Shown here: positions 1-12,700 of the stretch, in pieces
How the letters are laid out: each line of letters starts with the position of its first letter
How positions within the stretch are numbered: position 1 is the first letter of the stretch
Origin: Rhynochetos jubatus
Taxonomy: Eukaryota > Chordata > Aves > Eurypygiformes > Rhynochetidae
Direction: 5' to 3'
NCBI GenBank assembly: GCA_027574665.1
Contig: CM050659.1
Location: 21,801,001-21,865,000 of the forward strand
DNA length: 64,000 nt
Position numbers and translations under genes: made by a program
Notes under the pieces: generated by a model
What the model saw: the letters and a program-made list of their open reading frames with translations, nothing else
Database searches by the model: none
What the model was told of the DNA's origin: nothing

Positions 1-277
1 ACATTGCTTCATTTCCTGTTGGATATCTTCTTTGCAGGAAATAACACCACAGTCCTCCCTGTTGCTCAACCCTGTAATAACGTGCTGCTTCATTCATCTA
101 GTATTCAAATTCCACTGCTCCATGCGAAACATTCCGTAATAACATTTCTAATAAACATATTTGTTTTTCCCCCGCAGCTGCAGCTCTCTAAGGTCACTCC
201 CCAGCCCTGACTGTTGTAACATCTTCCATACTTCCCATGAACTAGAATTTCCTTCTCCCCCCTAGTTTGTATAAATC

Positions 278-620
278 ATAAAATCATAGAATGGTTTGGG
301 TTGGAAGGGACCATAAAGATCATCCAGTTCCAACCCCCTGCCATGGGCAGGGACACCCTCCACCAGCCCAGGTTGCTCCAAGCCTCGTCCAGCCTGGCCT
401 GGGACACTCCCAGGGATGGGGCACCCACAGCTTCTCTGGGCAACCTCTCCCAGTGCCTCCCCACCCTCTCCAGGAAGAACTTCTTCCTGATATCCAATCT
501 AAATCTCCCCGCTTTCAGTTTAAACCCATTACCCCTTGTAAAAAGCACACCCCCACCCCTGCCCCCGGCTTCCTTGTAGCCCCCTTCAGATACTGGAAGG
601 CTGCAATAAGGTCTCCCCAT
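278..620 (-). mobile_element. CR1 retrotransposon 3' fragment
   Basis: The 3' end of a CR1 LINE in reverse orientation. Read on the minus strand it has the usual CR1 tail landmarks: a GTTTAAAC-like block, the GCCCAGAGAAGCTGTGG block, the GGCCAGGCTGGA block, the TGCCCATGGCAGGG block, and an end at GGTCCCTTCCAACCCAAACCATTCTATGATT around 278. It is 5'-truncated near 620, as most CR1 copies are. Open frames inside it are chance frames and do not encode reverse transcriptase. Confidence 0.93.
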
Positions 621-3600
621 AAAATGTATTTGTAACACTCAGTTTTTAGCCTGGCAATCTGAGCAGATCCTTCATCTGCCCTGCCACATCATCTGATCCA
701 CTAAACACAACTTTCCACCACCCCTTACTTAGGTGTCCTTAGCTCACCTGGAACTTGACCTTTCTGGAGGTGCCCCAGGACCTGTAATTTTGACTGTAGT
801 TGCACAGCTGCACAAAATCCCATGTGGGAGCCCTGCACACCATGTCAAAAAAAGCGCTCAAAAGCTAAGGACAGGACAAAACGTGACATTTTCCAGTATT
901 TCAAACCCCGTAGAGAATCACTGATGACAAACGTAACCGGCGATTGTTTGTGTCAGACGGTAGGACAGCTATTGAGCCAACTCTTCCTGCAGGCGGGCCG
1001 GGTGTGACAGCCGGTGGGCCCGGTGCCTCGCTCCGGAAGGACTCGGCAGAGCACCGGCATGTTGGTTTGCTCTTGGCTGTTCTGATGGCACTGCTACCAG
1101 TTTCAGTTTCTTGGATGCTCTGCTCTCAATCCTTCAGAAACCATATTTTGCACAGTTGTTGTTGAAATGTAAAGAACAGGGAGAGGATTTCCAGTGATGA
1201 TTATTAGATAAGAATTCAGGGACACAGCCTATTACAATTCTGTGAGCATATTCACCTTGATTTTTTAAAACTTGATTGCAGGAGATGCTCGCTTTTCCTG
1301 TACTTTGTCCTTCAGATATTATTAAGTTGTTCAGGAGCAGAGAGAGCATTGTAGCTATAGATAGCTTATCTGTAGCCTCCTTTTCCTGACTGGGACACTG
1401 TGCCAGATACAGCAAGGGCTGAACTTTTATTGAGGAAATGGTCTACTTTCTGAAAACTGAACTAGGATTGATAATAAATGCCACCTTGGTCCCTGAATGA
1501 GTTGGATGGATTTGGCTGGAGGTTTAAATGTGTAAGGGCCTGCAGCCTATTACCAGTACCCTGAATCATCCTACTATCTGATCTTTTTAGTGCCTGTCCA
1601 AAGGTCATCTAGGAAATCCCTCACGTTTCTGACTCAGTTGGTCTGGCCATCTTTTTTCTTTCTTCCTTCATATCCTTAAAGACTCCTCTGGAGAGAACAG
1701 CAACATGGAAAATTGGTGGTTTTAAAGATAATCACTTTTCTCTCTTTGATATAAACTCTGAGAGAATGCAGAAAAACAACGTATAATTTCTATGCACTTC
1801 CTTTGGTTATTGCAACCAAAGAGATCTGGGGCACTGGCCAGAAGTGTGACAGGGATTTTATGGAGCCAAGACAATTCACTGGAAGTGCTTCTGCATGTCC
1901 TGTTTCTTACTTCAGTAAATTTGATGGGAAGGTGTGTGTAGTATAAAGGAAAACACAGTGAGCATCAGCCTCTTTTGTACAGTTCCTCTTCATTACTGAC
2001 AACCCTTCCTGTTAAAAGGCTTGTGATTGAGAAACTTTCTTGATTGTACAAACAGCCGTGCTTGTTTAGATTTGTTTCACCAGCGTGTTTCATGTCTCCT
2101 CGGTCGTTTATACCTACAAAATAGCACATGCTCTGCCGCTAAAATTTATCCTCTGGGCCCCGAGCTGGGTTTCCGGTTGTTTCCATCCCTTTAGGTATGT
2201 ATAGGGCTAGAAGGAGCAGGGGGAGAAAAACTGCTTGTGAAAAGCAAACAGAAAAATTCCAGATATTCCGGTCTATTCAAGCCGATATGCTCAGAGGAAG
2301 TCGAATGCACAGTTCCAGTTAACCGACACGGGAACTCACCACTGGTTTGGGAGTTCTCCCAAAATGGCAGTAATTATTTTTGTTTTAGAAGAGTGATAAT
2401 TGATTTAATAAAAGCAATGATATGTTGAAATTGTAACTGGGAGAATATCCTGCCCAAAATAATAGGGCCATTTTAAGTTGCAGTGCATTCGGTAACTCCA
2501 CTGCTTGATATTTCAACTTCGGCCGTATTTGTCTTTAATTTGAAATTGCTCTGATGCCTATTGATTAGTTTCAACTGAAACACAAGCATCTGTTACAAAA
2601 CATTGATTTTTGCATCACCTTTTAGCCAAGTAGGTTAATTGCATGGTGCTTGGGGAAATTATTTCAGATGCAGCCTCTGTCTAATATTTGTCTTCAAAGA
2701 GCTGATGGAATGGTTTGACATTTAGCCAAGATACCTGGCGAAACGGGAGCTTGAGCAATGAGGCTGTGAAACTGAGGTAGGGATTAAAGTTATGTTTTGA
2801 AGAAACTTTGTTTAATCCCTGTTTAGACAAAACAAACAAACCAAAGGCCAGATCTGGCTTCCATTAGAGTCGGTGGGAGTTTTGCCAGTTTTTAGCCATT
2901 GACCATTGGACTACTGCTACGTTAGGGAACACTCAGTGCCACTGCGTTGCGGTTTCAGTTAGCATCGGGTACTGAACTGCCATGCAAACCCACCTCAATT
3001 TCCAGTGGCGGTTTGTGTTGTACATGCGTGTGGTACTCAGGGCAAAATAGTTTCTTTTGGTTCCAGGTTTTAGTACAAATTCAAAACCTAGTCCAGGTTT
3101 CAGTCAACACTTAGCAGGCAGTGTGCTTGTTTGCCAAATAACGAGCGTTGCCTCGTTAAAACGAGACAACATAGTTCTAACACTTCACCTCCTCAGATAT
3201 CCAAAGTGAAAAGAAGGAACATTTTGTTGATTGAATCCCACTGAATATTCCTAGTAGTTTTGAACATTTATTGGTAAAACAATCTGGAAGAGACAATAAT
3301 GTGATAAAGCTTTTTTTATTTAATAACCCCTTTCCTAAAAAGTACACTGTAAAGTGCTGATGACAAACTGTAAAATAATGGATCACTGCTGCAAAATAAT
3401 AAGTCTCCCACCATCTGCTGATCGGTGTATCTGTCAGGAACAATCAATTTTAGTGAAGCATTGAAAATATCACCAGTAAAAGAGGTGATAAGTGATTTCT
3501 GTTTCTCCTTTCTGCAGGCTGAGTTTTTCTATCTCTTGTCTAAGTGTTCTGTTGACACCAGGTTGCCCTCCAACTACCTTTCTTCAAGTATTTGTGAAGC

Positions 3601-6198
3601 AAAAGGTACATGAGTCAATGTTCTGGGCTGGCAACATGTCACTCGGTGGACATACCTTTCTGTTGCAGTTAGCTGGGTGGTTCCAGGCAGTCAGACAGCC
3701 CATTTCTCTTTGGGCTTTGGATTCGCTTTGCTCTGCACATGCAAAGGGTCACAGAAAGAGACTACTAGATGAGGATGAACCTCAGTGAAGATTTCTGTTC
3801 CTTCTCTAGAGACTAAAGACCTTTATGTAGAATTAATGTGCTCCACTGCTTCAGTTTGTTGATTTCATTAAGCTGTGAAAGATATATAGATGAACCTTAT
3901 GGAATGTAAGTTAGCAAGCTATTAGGATAAGAGAAGCAGGTTGTAAAGTCCAATGGAACATTTTTTTTCCTGTATAATTTAACAAGTAACTCAGTAGATA
4001 AAAATAGATGTACTGGCTTTGCCAATGAAATTTGACTGTTTTCCAATCGATGTGACATAATCTGTGTAAGGAAGAAGAATAAAACAGATTCCATTTTATA
4101 TCCCTGAAACAATTTAGTTGTTTATACTTGTGGTGAGAACCTAATTAATCTACTTTGGAGTTACCTTTCATCAGTACCCCTTGCTGTCCACGTTCCCAAA
4201 GTGAGAACAGTGAACTTGATTCTTTCCTCACATGAAGAATATGTACCACATTCCAACTTCACTGCCTTTACTAAAGAATTCCTAATTAGTCTGATGTGAG
4301 ATGAAAATTATCAGGTCAGTTGTTCAACACTTAGAAGGGGGCCCTAGATTTCAGTGAGTTTATAGGTGCTCTCGGTGTGGATTCAGTCTAATGACAGAAG
4401 GGTTGGTTTAGCAGACGTGCCAGTGAGCTCATGAGTGTACTTCCACTGTATCGAGGTTATCCCAGTAAAAGTACATGGTTTTGCAGGTGTAAATTTAGAT
4501 AGAATCAGGCTTCCTGGCAGTCAGATACCCTGTCAAAATAGATTTCATGCTTATGTCCTGTCTAACTAGAAGGGCTCCCATTATACAAACTGGAAGAGGG
4601 TTTAAAAAAACACACAGTACTGCAGCCATTTCTACTGGCTGCTTGATGTCCATCGTTTTCCCAGCGTGGCTGTCGACCTCTGCAGTGCTCTTCTCACCTG
4701 CCTTACCTATCTCTTCTCACCAATCACCTCCCTCCCCTTCTCATCCCAGCCACAAAGTCCACCTGCTTACCTTTATTTGACAACTATCACTTGCATGACC
4801 ACTCTGTGATGCATTTTAGCTTGCCAGGTATATGGAGGGTAAGAAAAGGTGGCATCAGCCACAGTTTTAGTTAATTAAATTAGCTCTGCAAAAGGTGAAC
4901 TTGATAGAACGGAGGGAGTAGATAGCACAGAGAGCAGGGGAAGTCTGAAAGAAAGGTACGCTGCTTGCACTGCTGCAGAGCTATTGTGCCAGCTCAGCAG
5001 ATCATAGAAGCACAGCTCAGGAGCTCAGACAATGCTAAATATTTTACAGTATTCAGGGAATAAAAGCAAAACGTTTTCATACAGATCTCAAGGCACGTAC
5101 TCCATTAATCCATACAAGATTTTCTTAACTTCAGTTTATAACAAAAAGCAAGCGACAAAACTCTTTACTTCCAACTGGAAGTAACTAATACTTCACTGGA
5201 AAATGATTCCTTAAACCGTCACAGGTAGGTTTGGCCTGGAGAAATACTAGTTAGCATTTGCTTGCTCTTAGGTCCTCCCACTAACCAGTTAATTGTTGTG
5301 GCCTCCCTGCTGATGCCCAGCATTTAAGTCTGAGCCACATGTAAATTGAACTCAGAATATGCTACAAGCTGACCTGAGCTAGCAATTTCAGAGAGCATAT
5401 AACCCATAATTCTCGCCCTGCAGGCCTTTCTCAGCTGCGGGAACTTTGCTCAGTAGTTCTGTGAAATCTGTGATGTGGAGTGGTTTGTGCTCCATCTGTA
5501 GCTGATCCAAAAATTATTCATAAAAATCTGTTTTTAACGAAAATTGATTTTAAGCTAAATTAGACTGTTCTCAAAAGATGTCTCTTTCTTTTCTGGAGAA
5601 GAAAAGATGTTGGGGGAAAAATACAGACACCTGAAAATAGGGAAGAAAAATTGCTTTTGACCAAAAACACATGAAAATTTGTTCACAAACAAAACTTCCT
5701 TGTTTCTTGTTTGTATTTCTGACTTGAAAAAATGCTGCTTTTATTGAAAGTATCAGTGGAAAAGGAACTAATTTTCCAGCTTGTTACCCATAAACATCTG
5801 ATACTCTGACCTGGACAGGAGAGGACAGCAACGGCCACAAGTCTCACAGTACCTTTTTTTTTTTTTTTTCACATTCTGATGGACCTCTGGTGCAATTTAG
5901 AACAGGTTTAGAAGTTGTGTCGTCACTCAGATTTTTACTTCCAGTTTTCCGTGAGTTGGGAATCAACACACTGAAATTAAAGCCATTTGAAATTAAAGTT
6001 GGCTTATTCTGTCTCCAAGCCTGATGAACATCTCCTAGGGTGAGGTCTAGATTTGGGCTCGTTTTACTGGTGCTCCAAAACTGGAAATGCTTCCCAGTAT
6101 TTTATATCCCAAATTTTTCCCCAAAATGCAGTCTGGCTAGGTACAGGCAAGTTCTGTAAAGGGACAACTGGATGCAAGAAAGACATTCTTCTTTACAG

Positions 6199-6413
6199 GC
6201 TTTAGTGAAACCTGAGCAGTACTAGGTGGAGACAGGAAAAAGGACCAGCCGAGCTATTGGAGCTACAGTGCCTGCAGCCCCCGTGAGCAATGGTTTTGGA
6301 GTGTGCTGGTTCAGCTGCACACAAGTTAAAGAAAACCATGCTCATGTGCTGCAAGTGATGCTTGAAAAATCCTTCCCAGCTGATGGGTTTGATGCAAGGC
6401 ATCATACATTGAG
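6199..6413 (+). other. Exon-like segment 1 (candidate unannotated transcript)
   Basis: A 215-bp segment preceded by a pyrimidine-rich acceptor (ATTCTTCTTTACAG, ending at 6,198) and followed by a strong donor (GAG|GTATGT at 6,414). A reading frame from the ATG at 6,226 stays open to the donor and would continue about 22 codons into segment 2 before a stop. The predicted peptide matches no family I recognise. It could be an lncRNA exon, an exon of an unrecognised gene, or a chance pairing of splice motifs. It is reported because both splice sites are good and a second exon-like unit follows immediately. Confidence 0.3.
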
Positions 6414-6477
6414 GTATGTATATCCTTTGGCTATCTTGGTAATAACTACTTGCAACATTTTTGTTTTGTTTGTACAG

Positions 6478-6605
6478 GACACGCCTGAGGCCTGATACTA
6501 CTGCTGAGGGACACAGTACACTGCTGAAGCCGTGACCAAAATTTCAGCCTAAAATTGTGAGACAAAAGGACGAGTGCAGACAGAGCTGCCTTACAAGCCT
6601 TTAAG
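6478..6605 (+). other. Exon-like segment 2 (candidate unannotated transcript)
   Basis: A 128-bp segment with a very strong acceptor (TTTTTGTTTTGTTTGTACAG, ending at 6,477) and a near-consensus donor (TTAAG|GTGAGT at 6,606). The gap to segment 1 would be a 64-bp intron (6,414-6,477), GT to AG, with branch-point-like TAATAAC before the pyrimidine tract. 64 bp is close to the lower limit for vertebrate introns. The product is unknown and expression cannot be judged from sequence. Confidence 0.3.
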
Positions 6606-8494
6606 GTGAGTCTACAGGCTCCCTCCCTGTAGTCTGTGTGCACGCATACACACACTGGCCGCCAGCTTGCTGCGTTTAACTAGCATGGGGTCCGCTGTAA
6701 CACAAATACGCTTACCTAGGTTTCACTCACTTATGGCCGGATTTTCTTGGCAGCTCAAATACTGTTTCATTACTAATGAAATGGATAGGCTTTTAACGTT
6801 TCTTTAACTACCAGCTGTGGTGACACTTTGAACTGACCTGCTCTGAAAATTTATCCCACTAGGGAGTGCTTTGACGTGGATCACAGTAGAACAGTTACTT
6901 GTAGTCGATCTCACCATACCCCGGTGGGTCAGTGGAACAGTTATCACTCCAGTATAGAGCAGGTCCTGTTTTTCTTTGAAGAACAAGAGGGGTATTTGTC
7001 AGGATAAGAGTTACTACATTCCTCCAGCCTGGTATGACAGGAATTTGAGGTGGAGTGGTGCATAGTCCAGAGTTCCCATGGAATTGTAACAAACACAGGT
7101 TCTGCCCGGGTCTATCTAGAGTAATAATGCCTTTTATGTTGAGAATGAACTGGCCAAAGCAGGCCTTCTTAAGTCCCCTGTAGTTTAATAAATCCACACT
7201 CCAGCTTTAGCAGTATTTTTGTATCCAGCATACAGGTCACAGTGTGAATGTGCTGAGCCCCTGCGACCTACTGCTAGTTCCCATTAAAATCACTGGATCA
7301 AATCCTTGAGTTCTCATTCAGCCCTTGCTCAGGCCAAACCCTCAAACACTGGGTGATGACCAGCTTCACAGGCCTTGCGTTAATCAGAAGCTGCCTGGAT
7401 TTGGCTAGTGTCAGTTGTTTCCCTTGGTTTAGGAGACAGTTCCTTAGAGTTCTGTACACCTGGGGAACCTTACTACACTTTTTGGTAGCTAACAGAAGTT
7501 GAGAAACTGAGGACTATTCATTTTATCAAGGGTAATCAGGACCGACAGAGCTGACTTCAGCCTGTTACTGAAGTCATTACAGAAATACCAGTTTTCTGTG
7601 ACACAGTGCGAGCTTACTTTGAAAGGTGGCCTCGCCATATGTCGCCTGGCTTCATTTTTGCATGGATGCTAATGCAAGTGTACAGAATTGTCATGTGAGG
7701 ATTCTGTAGGAAACATGTGAAGTCTTTTCTTCGTGTTGGAGATTCAGTGCTACTTCCATGCTGTGGTCATTATTTGCCCAGTATCAAAATAATTCACAAT
7801 CAAAATCTATGCATTTTGTCAGCGATTCTGAAATGATCCAGGGCTTTGCTATTGATTTTAATTGATCACCTGATGAAAACAAAAGAAAATCTGGCCAAAC
7901 TCAGATGGCTGAATGCATTTTTTGAGTGTTTTTGACTGAAATGATAAAGCAGTCATTGCTAAGAATTACTTCCTATCTCCATACAGATATGGACATCTGT
8001 CATCCTATTTGCCATTTCATTGTGACTACAGTTTTAATTCATTGTTCGATTTCCAGCAACTAATAATTTTGAATGTTAGCATTATTGATGATAGAATCAA
8101 AAATACCTCATCTATTTAAGTTGGTCTCACAATTGCAATAGCTGCTCCCAGCTATTTCAACAAAGCTACGCTTTTTGCCTCTGATTCGGTCTGTAAGATC
8201 TAAGCTAATCAAAATTTCCCTTCCATATGGTAAGTGGGTGGAGTAGAGCTGAGCTGCATATTCTAGGAACCGTCTTCAGATGTAAAGTTATTTTGATGAG
8301 TCATCTTGATGTAAACTGCTTGAACTCTGCGTGGGGGTTCAGGGTAATGACTGCTGGGGCTTTCTGGCATTCTATCTTATGTGGTCCTTCTGGAAAGTAA
8401 AGAAAGAGGGAGCAGGGGTAAGTTAGCTTGAGATACTGGAGATAACGGCTGAGAACTGTTAGGAGTATCTGGGCTTTTGAAGAGAAATGGTGAG

Positions 8495-9060
8495 TTGGCC
8501 AGCAGGGTGAGGGAAGGGATTCTCCCCCTCTGCTCTCGTGAGACCCCACCTGGAGTGCTGCGTCCAGCTCTGGAGCCCTCAGCTTAAGAAGGATATCGAC
8601 CAGTTGGAATGAGTCCAGAGGAGGCCACAAAGATGCTCTGAGGGCTGGAGCCCCTCTGCCATGAACAAAGGCTGAGAGAGTTGGGCTTGTTCAGCCGGGA
8701 GGAGAGAAGGCTCCAGGGAGACCTTATAGCACCTTCCAGTGCCTGAAGGGGCTACAAGGAAGCTGGGGCGGCTTTTTACAAGGGTCTATAGCGACAGAAC
8801 AAGGGATAATGGGTTTAAACAGAAAAAGGGAGATTGAGATGGGACATCGGGAAGGAATTCCGGCCGGAGGGGGGGGGCGGCACTGGGACAGGTTGCCCAG
8901 AGAAGCTGTGGGTGCCCCATCCCTGGGAGTGTCCAAGGCCAGGCTGGATGAGGCTGGGAGCACCCTGGGCTGGTGGAGGGTGTCCCTGCCCATGGCAGGG
9001 GGGTGGAACTGTATGGGCTTTAAGGTCCCTCCCAACCCAACCCATCGTGTGATTCTGTGA
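8495..9060 (+). mobile_element. CR1 retrotransposon, 3' portion
   Basis: Forward-strand CR1 running from the end of the reverse-transcriptase region (GTGAGACCCCACCTGGAGT) through the TTGTTCAGCC, CTCCAGGGAGACC and GGGTTTAAAC blocks, then GCCCAGAGAAGCTGTGGGTG and CCCATGGCAGGG. It ends in TCGTGTGATTCTGTGA at about 9,060. It is one of the longest copies in the window. It stops about 350 bp before the NXT2 start codon and directly abuts the CpG island. Confidence 0.95.
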
Positions 9061-9730
9061 CACTCCGCTCCCTGCCCGTCTCTGCACACCGTTTCCACCC
9101 GGCCGGGCCTGGCCGGGCAGTAGCCGGCCGGCTGCCCACCGCGCTGCACAGGCACCGTGCAACAGCCGCTGTGGCTTCCCCGCCCTTGCCCGGGCACTGC
9201 TGGCGCTCACGCAGGGCCCTCCAGCCACCCACAGGGGTTTGCTTGCACCCCCGCGCCGGGGCGGGCCGTTTGCCGAGGCGGCCGGGGCCGCGGCGGCGCG
9301 GCGGAAGGCTTTTGGCGGGGCGCCGCGCGCGGCCGGAAGCGGCGGAGCGGAGCGCGCGCACATCCGGCGCCCTCCCGCCGCCTGTCCCGCCGCCGGCGGC
9401 CTCGGCTCCCCATGGCCGGCTCCGTGGTGAGTCCCCGCCGGCGGCCCGGGGCGCCGTTCTGAGGCTGCGGGGCGGGGAGGGAAGCGCGGAGTCGCCGCCG
9501 AGGGGGTGGCGGGACGTGCCCGGCTCCGGTGGCGGGTGGGAGCGGGCAGGGAGGGCAGCGCCTCAGGGCAGGGGCGTGTGCGCGGGGCCCCCCGGCGGGG
9601 CCCTCGGCTGCTCCCGGGGCAGAGCTGGTTTCCGTGTGCCTTGGGCGGGCTCCTCCCGCGGCCCCGGCCGTTCCTCTTCGCCGCCAGCGCCCTCCTGGTG
9701 CGGAGGCCCGAGGCCGGGCGGTTTGTGGAT
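9060..9730 (+). promoter_or_regulatory. NXT2: CpG island promoter of NXT2
   Basis: The sequence becomes extremely GC- and CpG-rich immediately after the CR1 and stays so through exon 1 into intron 1, with repeated GCGCGC and GGCGGC strings and no TATA box. It spans the NXT2 start codon at 9,412. The exact transcription start cannot be placed from sequence; I would expect it between about 9,250 and 9,400. The long open frames on both strands here are a by-product of GC richness. Confidence 0.85.
9412..9426 (+). CDS. NXT2: NXT2 coding exon 1
   Basis: Encodes only MAGSV before the donor GTG|GTGAGT at 9,427. The ATG has G at +4 but C at -3, so the context is moderate. The same frame is open upstream to an ATG at 9,157 with no stop, so a longer N-terminus is formally possible; see findings. 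Confidence 0.88.
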
Positions 9731-12700
9731 GCTGCCGAGGCCGTGCAGATGGGCTGACTTCCTGGGATTGGCCCCAGCGTCCCCGAGGGTTGGTTTTTAT
9801 TTGGGGCGGTTTGAGGCTTTTTAATTATGCCTTTCCTGTTAAATACTAGGAAGAAAAACTCCCGGGTGGGGTGATGAGGCATGGGAACAGGAGCCCGAAG
9901 ACACTATGAAATCCCCATCCTCAGAGATGGGTGTCTCCACTCGGCTCTTTGAGTGGAGACAGGACCCTGAGCAGGTAGATCTGACTTGGAAGTTAGATCA
10001 GGCGTTGAAGTTGGCTCTGCTCTGAGCAGGCATTTGGACTAGATGAAGTTTCTTCCAACCTAAATTGTCCCTGGAATTTAAAAATGTGTTCTGGGCTACG
10101 GTTATACAGAACGTGCCTGGAGCAGCAAAACTAGCAAAGCTGACTTTCCATTTGACTTACGCTGCAGCTCGTTCCAGGCTCCCGGTGTTTATTGCTCCCC
10201 CTCACACCCGTTCTGTATGGGAGATAAATGACAGTATGTCTGGGGGCTGGTTAGAGAGTGTATGTGTGCAGGTGTGTGCCGAGGGGGAGCTAACAGCCAT
10301 CTGCTCTAAATACAGGCTGATTTATAGTCACTCCTTCCGTGGCGGGAGGTCTAATGCTCTTTGTCTCCTGGTGCCAAAGAGTTTCTCTTGGCACCTGCTG
10401 GAATACGGCGTCATTAAGGCCACTTTGTCGTGTTTGTTTGGAATTGGCCCGTGGGTTCAGTAATTGCTGGAGAAGATACGAAGGCGAAGAGCAGGCTTGT
10501 GTCCATACAGAGGGAGGTCAAAAGGATAGTGTGTAGTAACATGAAGAGTATTTGGTTTGTGGTGTTTATTTGATGGGCCCGTAAGTATTCTGCAGTACGG
10601 AGGTTTCTCTGAACAGAAATGTTTCTGGAGGACTTTGTGGTAGTTGTGGTGTACATTCATTGAAAACTGCAGTGCATTGAATACACCCAACGTGTCTGCC
10701 TGTTCTGTGTCTTCCATGATTATATCCAATTGAAGATATTGTTACATTTTTTCTATATAAAAAAGTATTTTAAGAAGTGATAGTACGGTGGCAGTGTGGT
10801 GGGGTTCCTGCTGATTTTCAGAAATCCGTGGAATAACTCTTGCTCCTTAGCTTTGTCTCAGAACAGCCATCACAGCAACAAATACTTTCACTGAATACTT
10901 GCATGTTCACACTACTTGCAGCCAGCTGTAGCCATCATCTTTCAGTGTAAATATTTACAATTTAAATACAATAAATATGTCAGCATTCAGAAAGAATCCT
11001 AAAACTGTCACCTGGCTGCAAGCTGGTAAGTAGAAAAGGAGCTTGGAATCGGTCTCAGCATTAGTTGACATTTCTTTCAGTGGGGATGGAAAAGGCCAAA
11101 GTAGCTTGCTGAAGAAATTACACAGATGACTAGGTTGCATAAAGTTGCCTGACTGAAGTGATTTGGTATGGTTTCCTCTCTCCAGGATTTCAAAACCTAC
11201 GTGGATCAAGCTTGCAGAGCGGCAGATGAGTTTGTCAACATCTACTATGAGACAATGGATAAAAGAAGAAGGGTACGTAGGTGTTTCGCCAGTGGCTAGA
11301 GCCGGCTGCCGCATCGTCGCTTGACTGCTCCAGAGTCGCTTTGCAGTTAGGTGGGGCAGGCAGGGATGTATCAGCAGCTTGAAGGAGAGTTAGGCAGTTG
11401 CTCAACTGTTACAGCTTGTGAAACGCTGGGGAAGTCCCGGTGTGCCCCTGGAATTCGCCTTGTTAATTTTACACTCTTCCTGGTCTCCTTTGCTTTTTAA
11501 AACCTGAAATTATAATTCCCTGACATAACCTGTGTTGAGTGCACGCAGCCCTTCCCTCCCCCCCCCCCCAAAAATCATTGCTCAACTTCTCCTGGAAAGG
11601 TAGGGCTGTGCTTTTGCTAGCAGCTAGTTCAGCTCTGTCATGAGCTTTGTTAAAGGAACCTCGTCAGTAGTTCAGTTTGGGGGGGGGTGAGGCACGCTGC
11701 AGCTTATAAAGGAGCATGTGGGTTAGGTGTAATTATTGGTCAGGAGCACTAACTGTTAAATGGCATTTTGTCTGTCGCAGTAACAGTCAGGAATTCGCAA
11801 CAGAATCTTGGTTTGTGTGTTGTGCGCTGTATGTGTTTACACATTTTCCCCAAATACGTATTTTCATAATCCCTCAGGCTTTAACGAGGCTTTACTTGGA
11901 CAAAGCAACGTTAGTTTGGAACGGCAACGCAGTGTCCGGGCAGGAGGAACTGAATAAATTTTTTGAAATGTTGCCATCTAGTGAATTCCAGGTTAATGTG
12001 TTGGACTGCCAGCCCGTTCACGGTAAGGTGATACTACAGCAAGCGCGCTTTTCGGTCTGTTTGTAACTGCCGAAAGTGAACTGCAATTATAGTAGTGCTT
12101 AGTATTCCTTTCGGAACGCGCTTAGAGAGAATGCTGAGGGTTGAAGTGTCAAGGTGTGCATCAGTAAAGCACAGATCAAGAGATGCAGCAACTCCACATT
12201 TGTGTCTGGGAAATATTTTAAGGACTTTCTTGTTAAGGTCCTGTTCAGATGTGATGTCTTTTCATGTATGGAGAGTGGCTTCTCGGGTTATGTTGTCCTT
12301 GACACTGTCTGAGTCAAGAGGCCTCTGCTGTAGCCTCTGATACGACCGGCAGGATAATGTGGAACAGGTCATCAACCTGCACGTGCTTTGGTTTCTTTAC
12401 ACCTAGAATAGATGTTAAGTTCTTGAGATTTCTGATAACCAGCTGCTAAAGAAAGGCTTACATAACTGAAAAGTTAACTAACTCGTGAGGGATAATTTGG
12501 GAATATAAGTAAGGAAAAAGCCTGTGGTCAAGCATGCTTGCTTTGCTCTGCTGTAAAAAAGATATACTCTGTAACAGAGGGGAGAAAAGTGTAGGCAACT
12601 TGCTAAATATAAATATATACCTCAAATAATGAGTGCTTATTCTAAGCAAAAAATCAGGTCTGCTCTAAAATGAACATGAGATGAAAATAGAAAAGCCATT

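Larger units (their letters stand above)
621..8494. other. Intergenic stretch upstream of NXT2
   Basis: About 7.9 kb of AT-leaning DNA. I recognise no protein-coding gene in it. It holds a 16-base poly(T) run (5,854-5,869) and the exon-like pair at 6,199-6,605 listed separately. All open frames are short, under about 110 codons, and none resembles a known family. In mammals the next gene in this direction is GUCY2F; I see no guanylate-cyclase exon here. Confidence 0.7.

Noticed and set aside
8815..9882. 355-codon open frame on the minus strand
   Set aside because: It is antisense to CR1 and the NXT2 CpG island and is a composition artefact.
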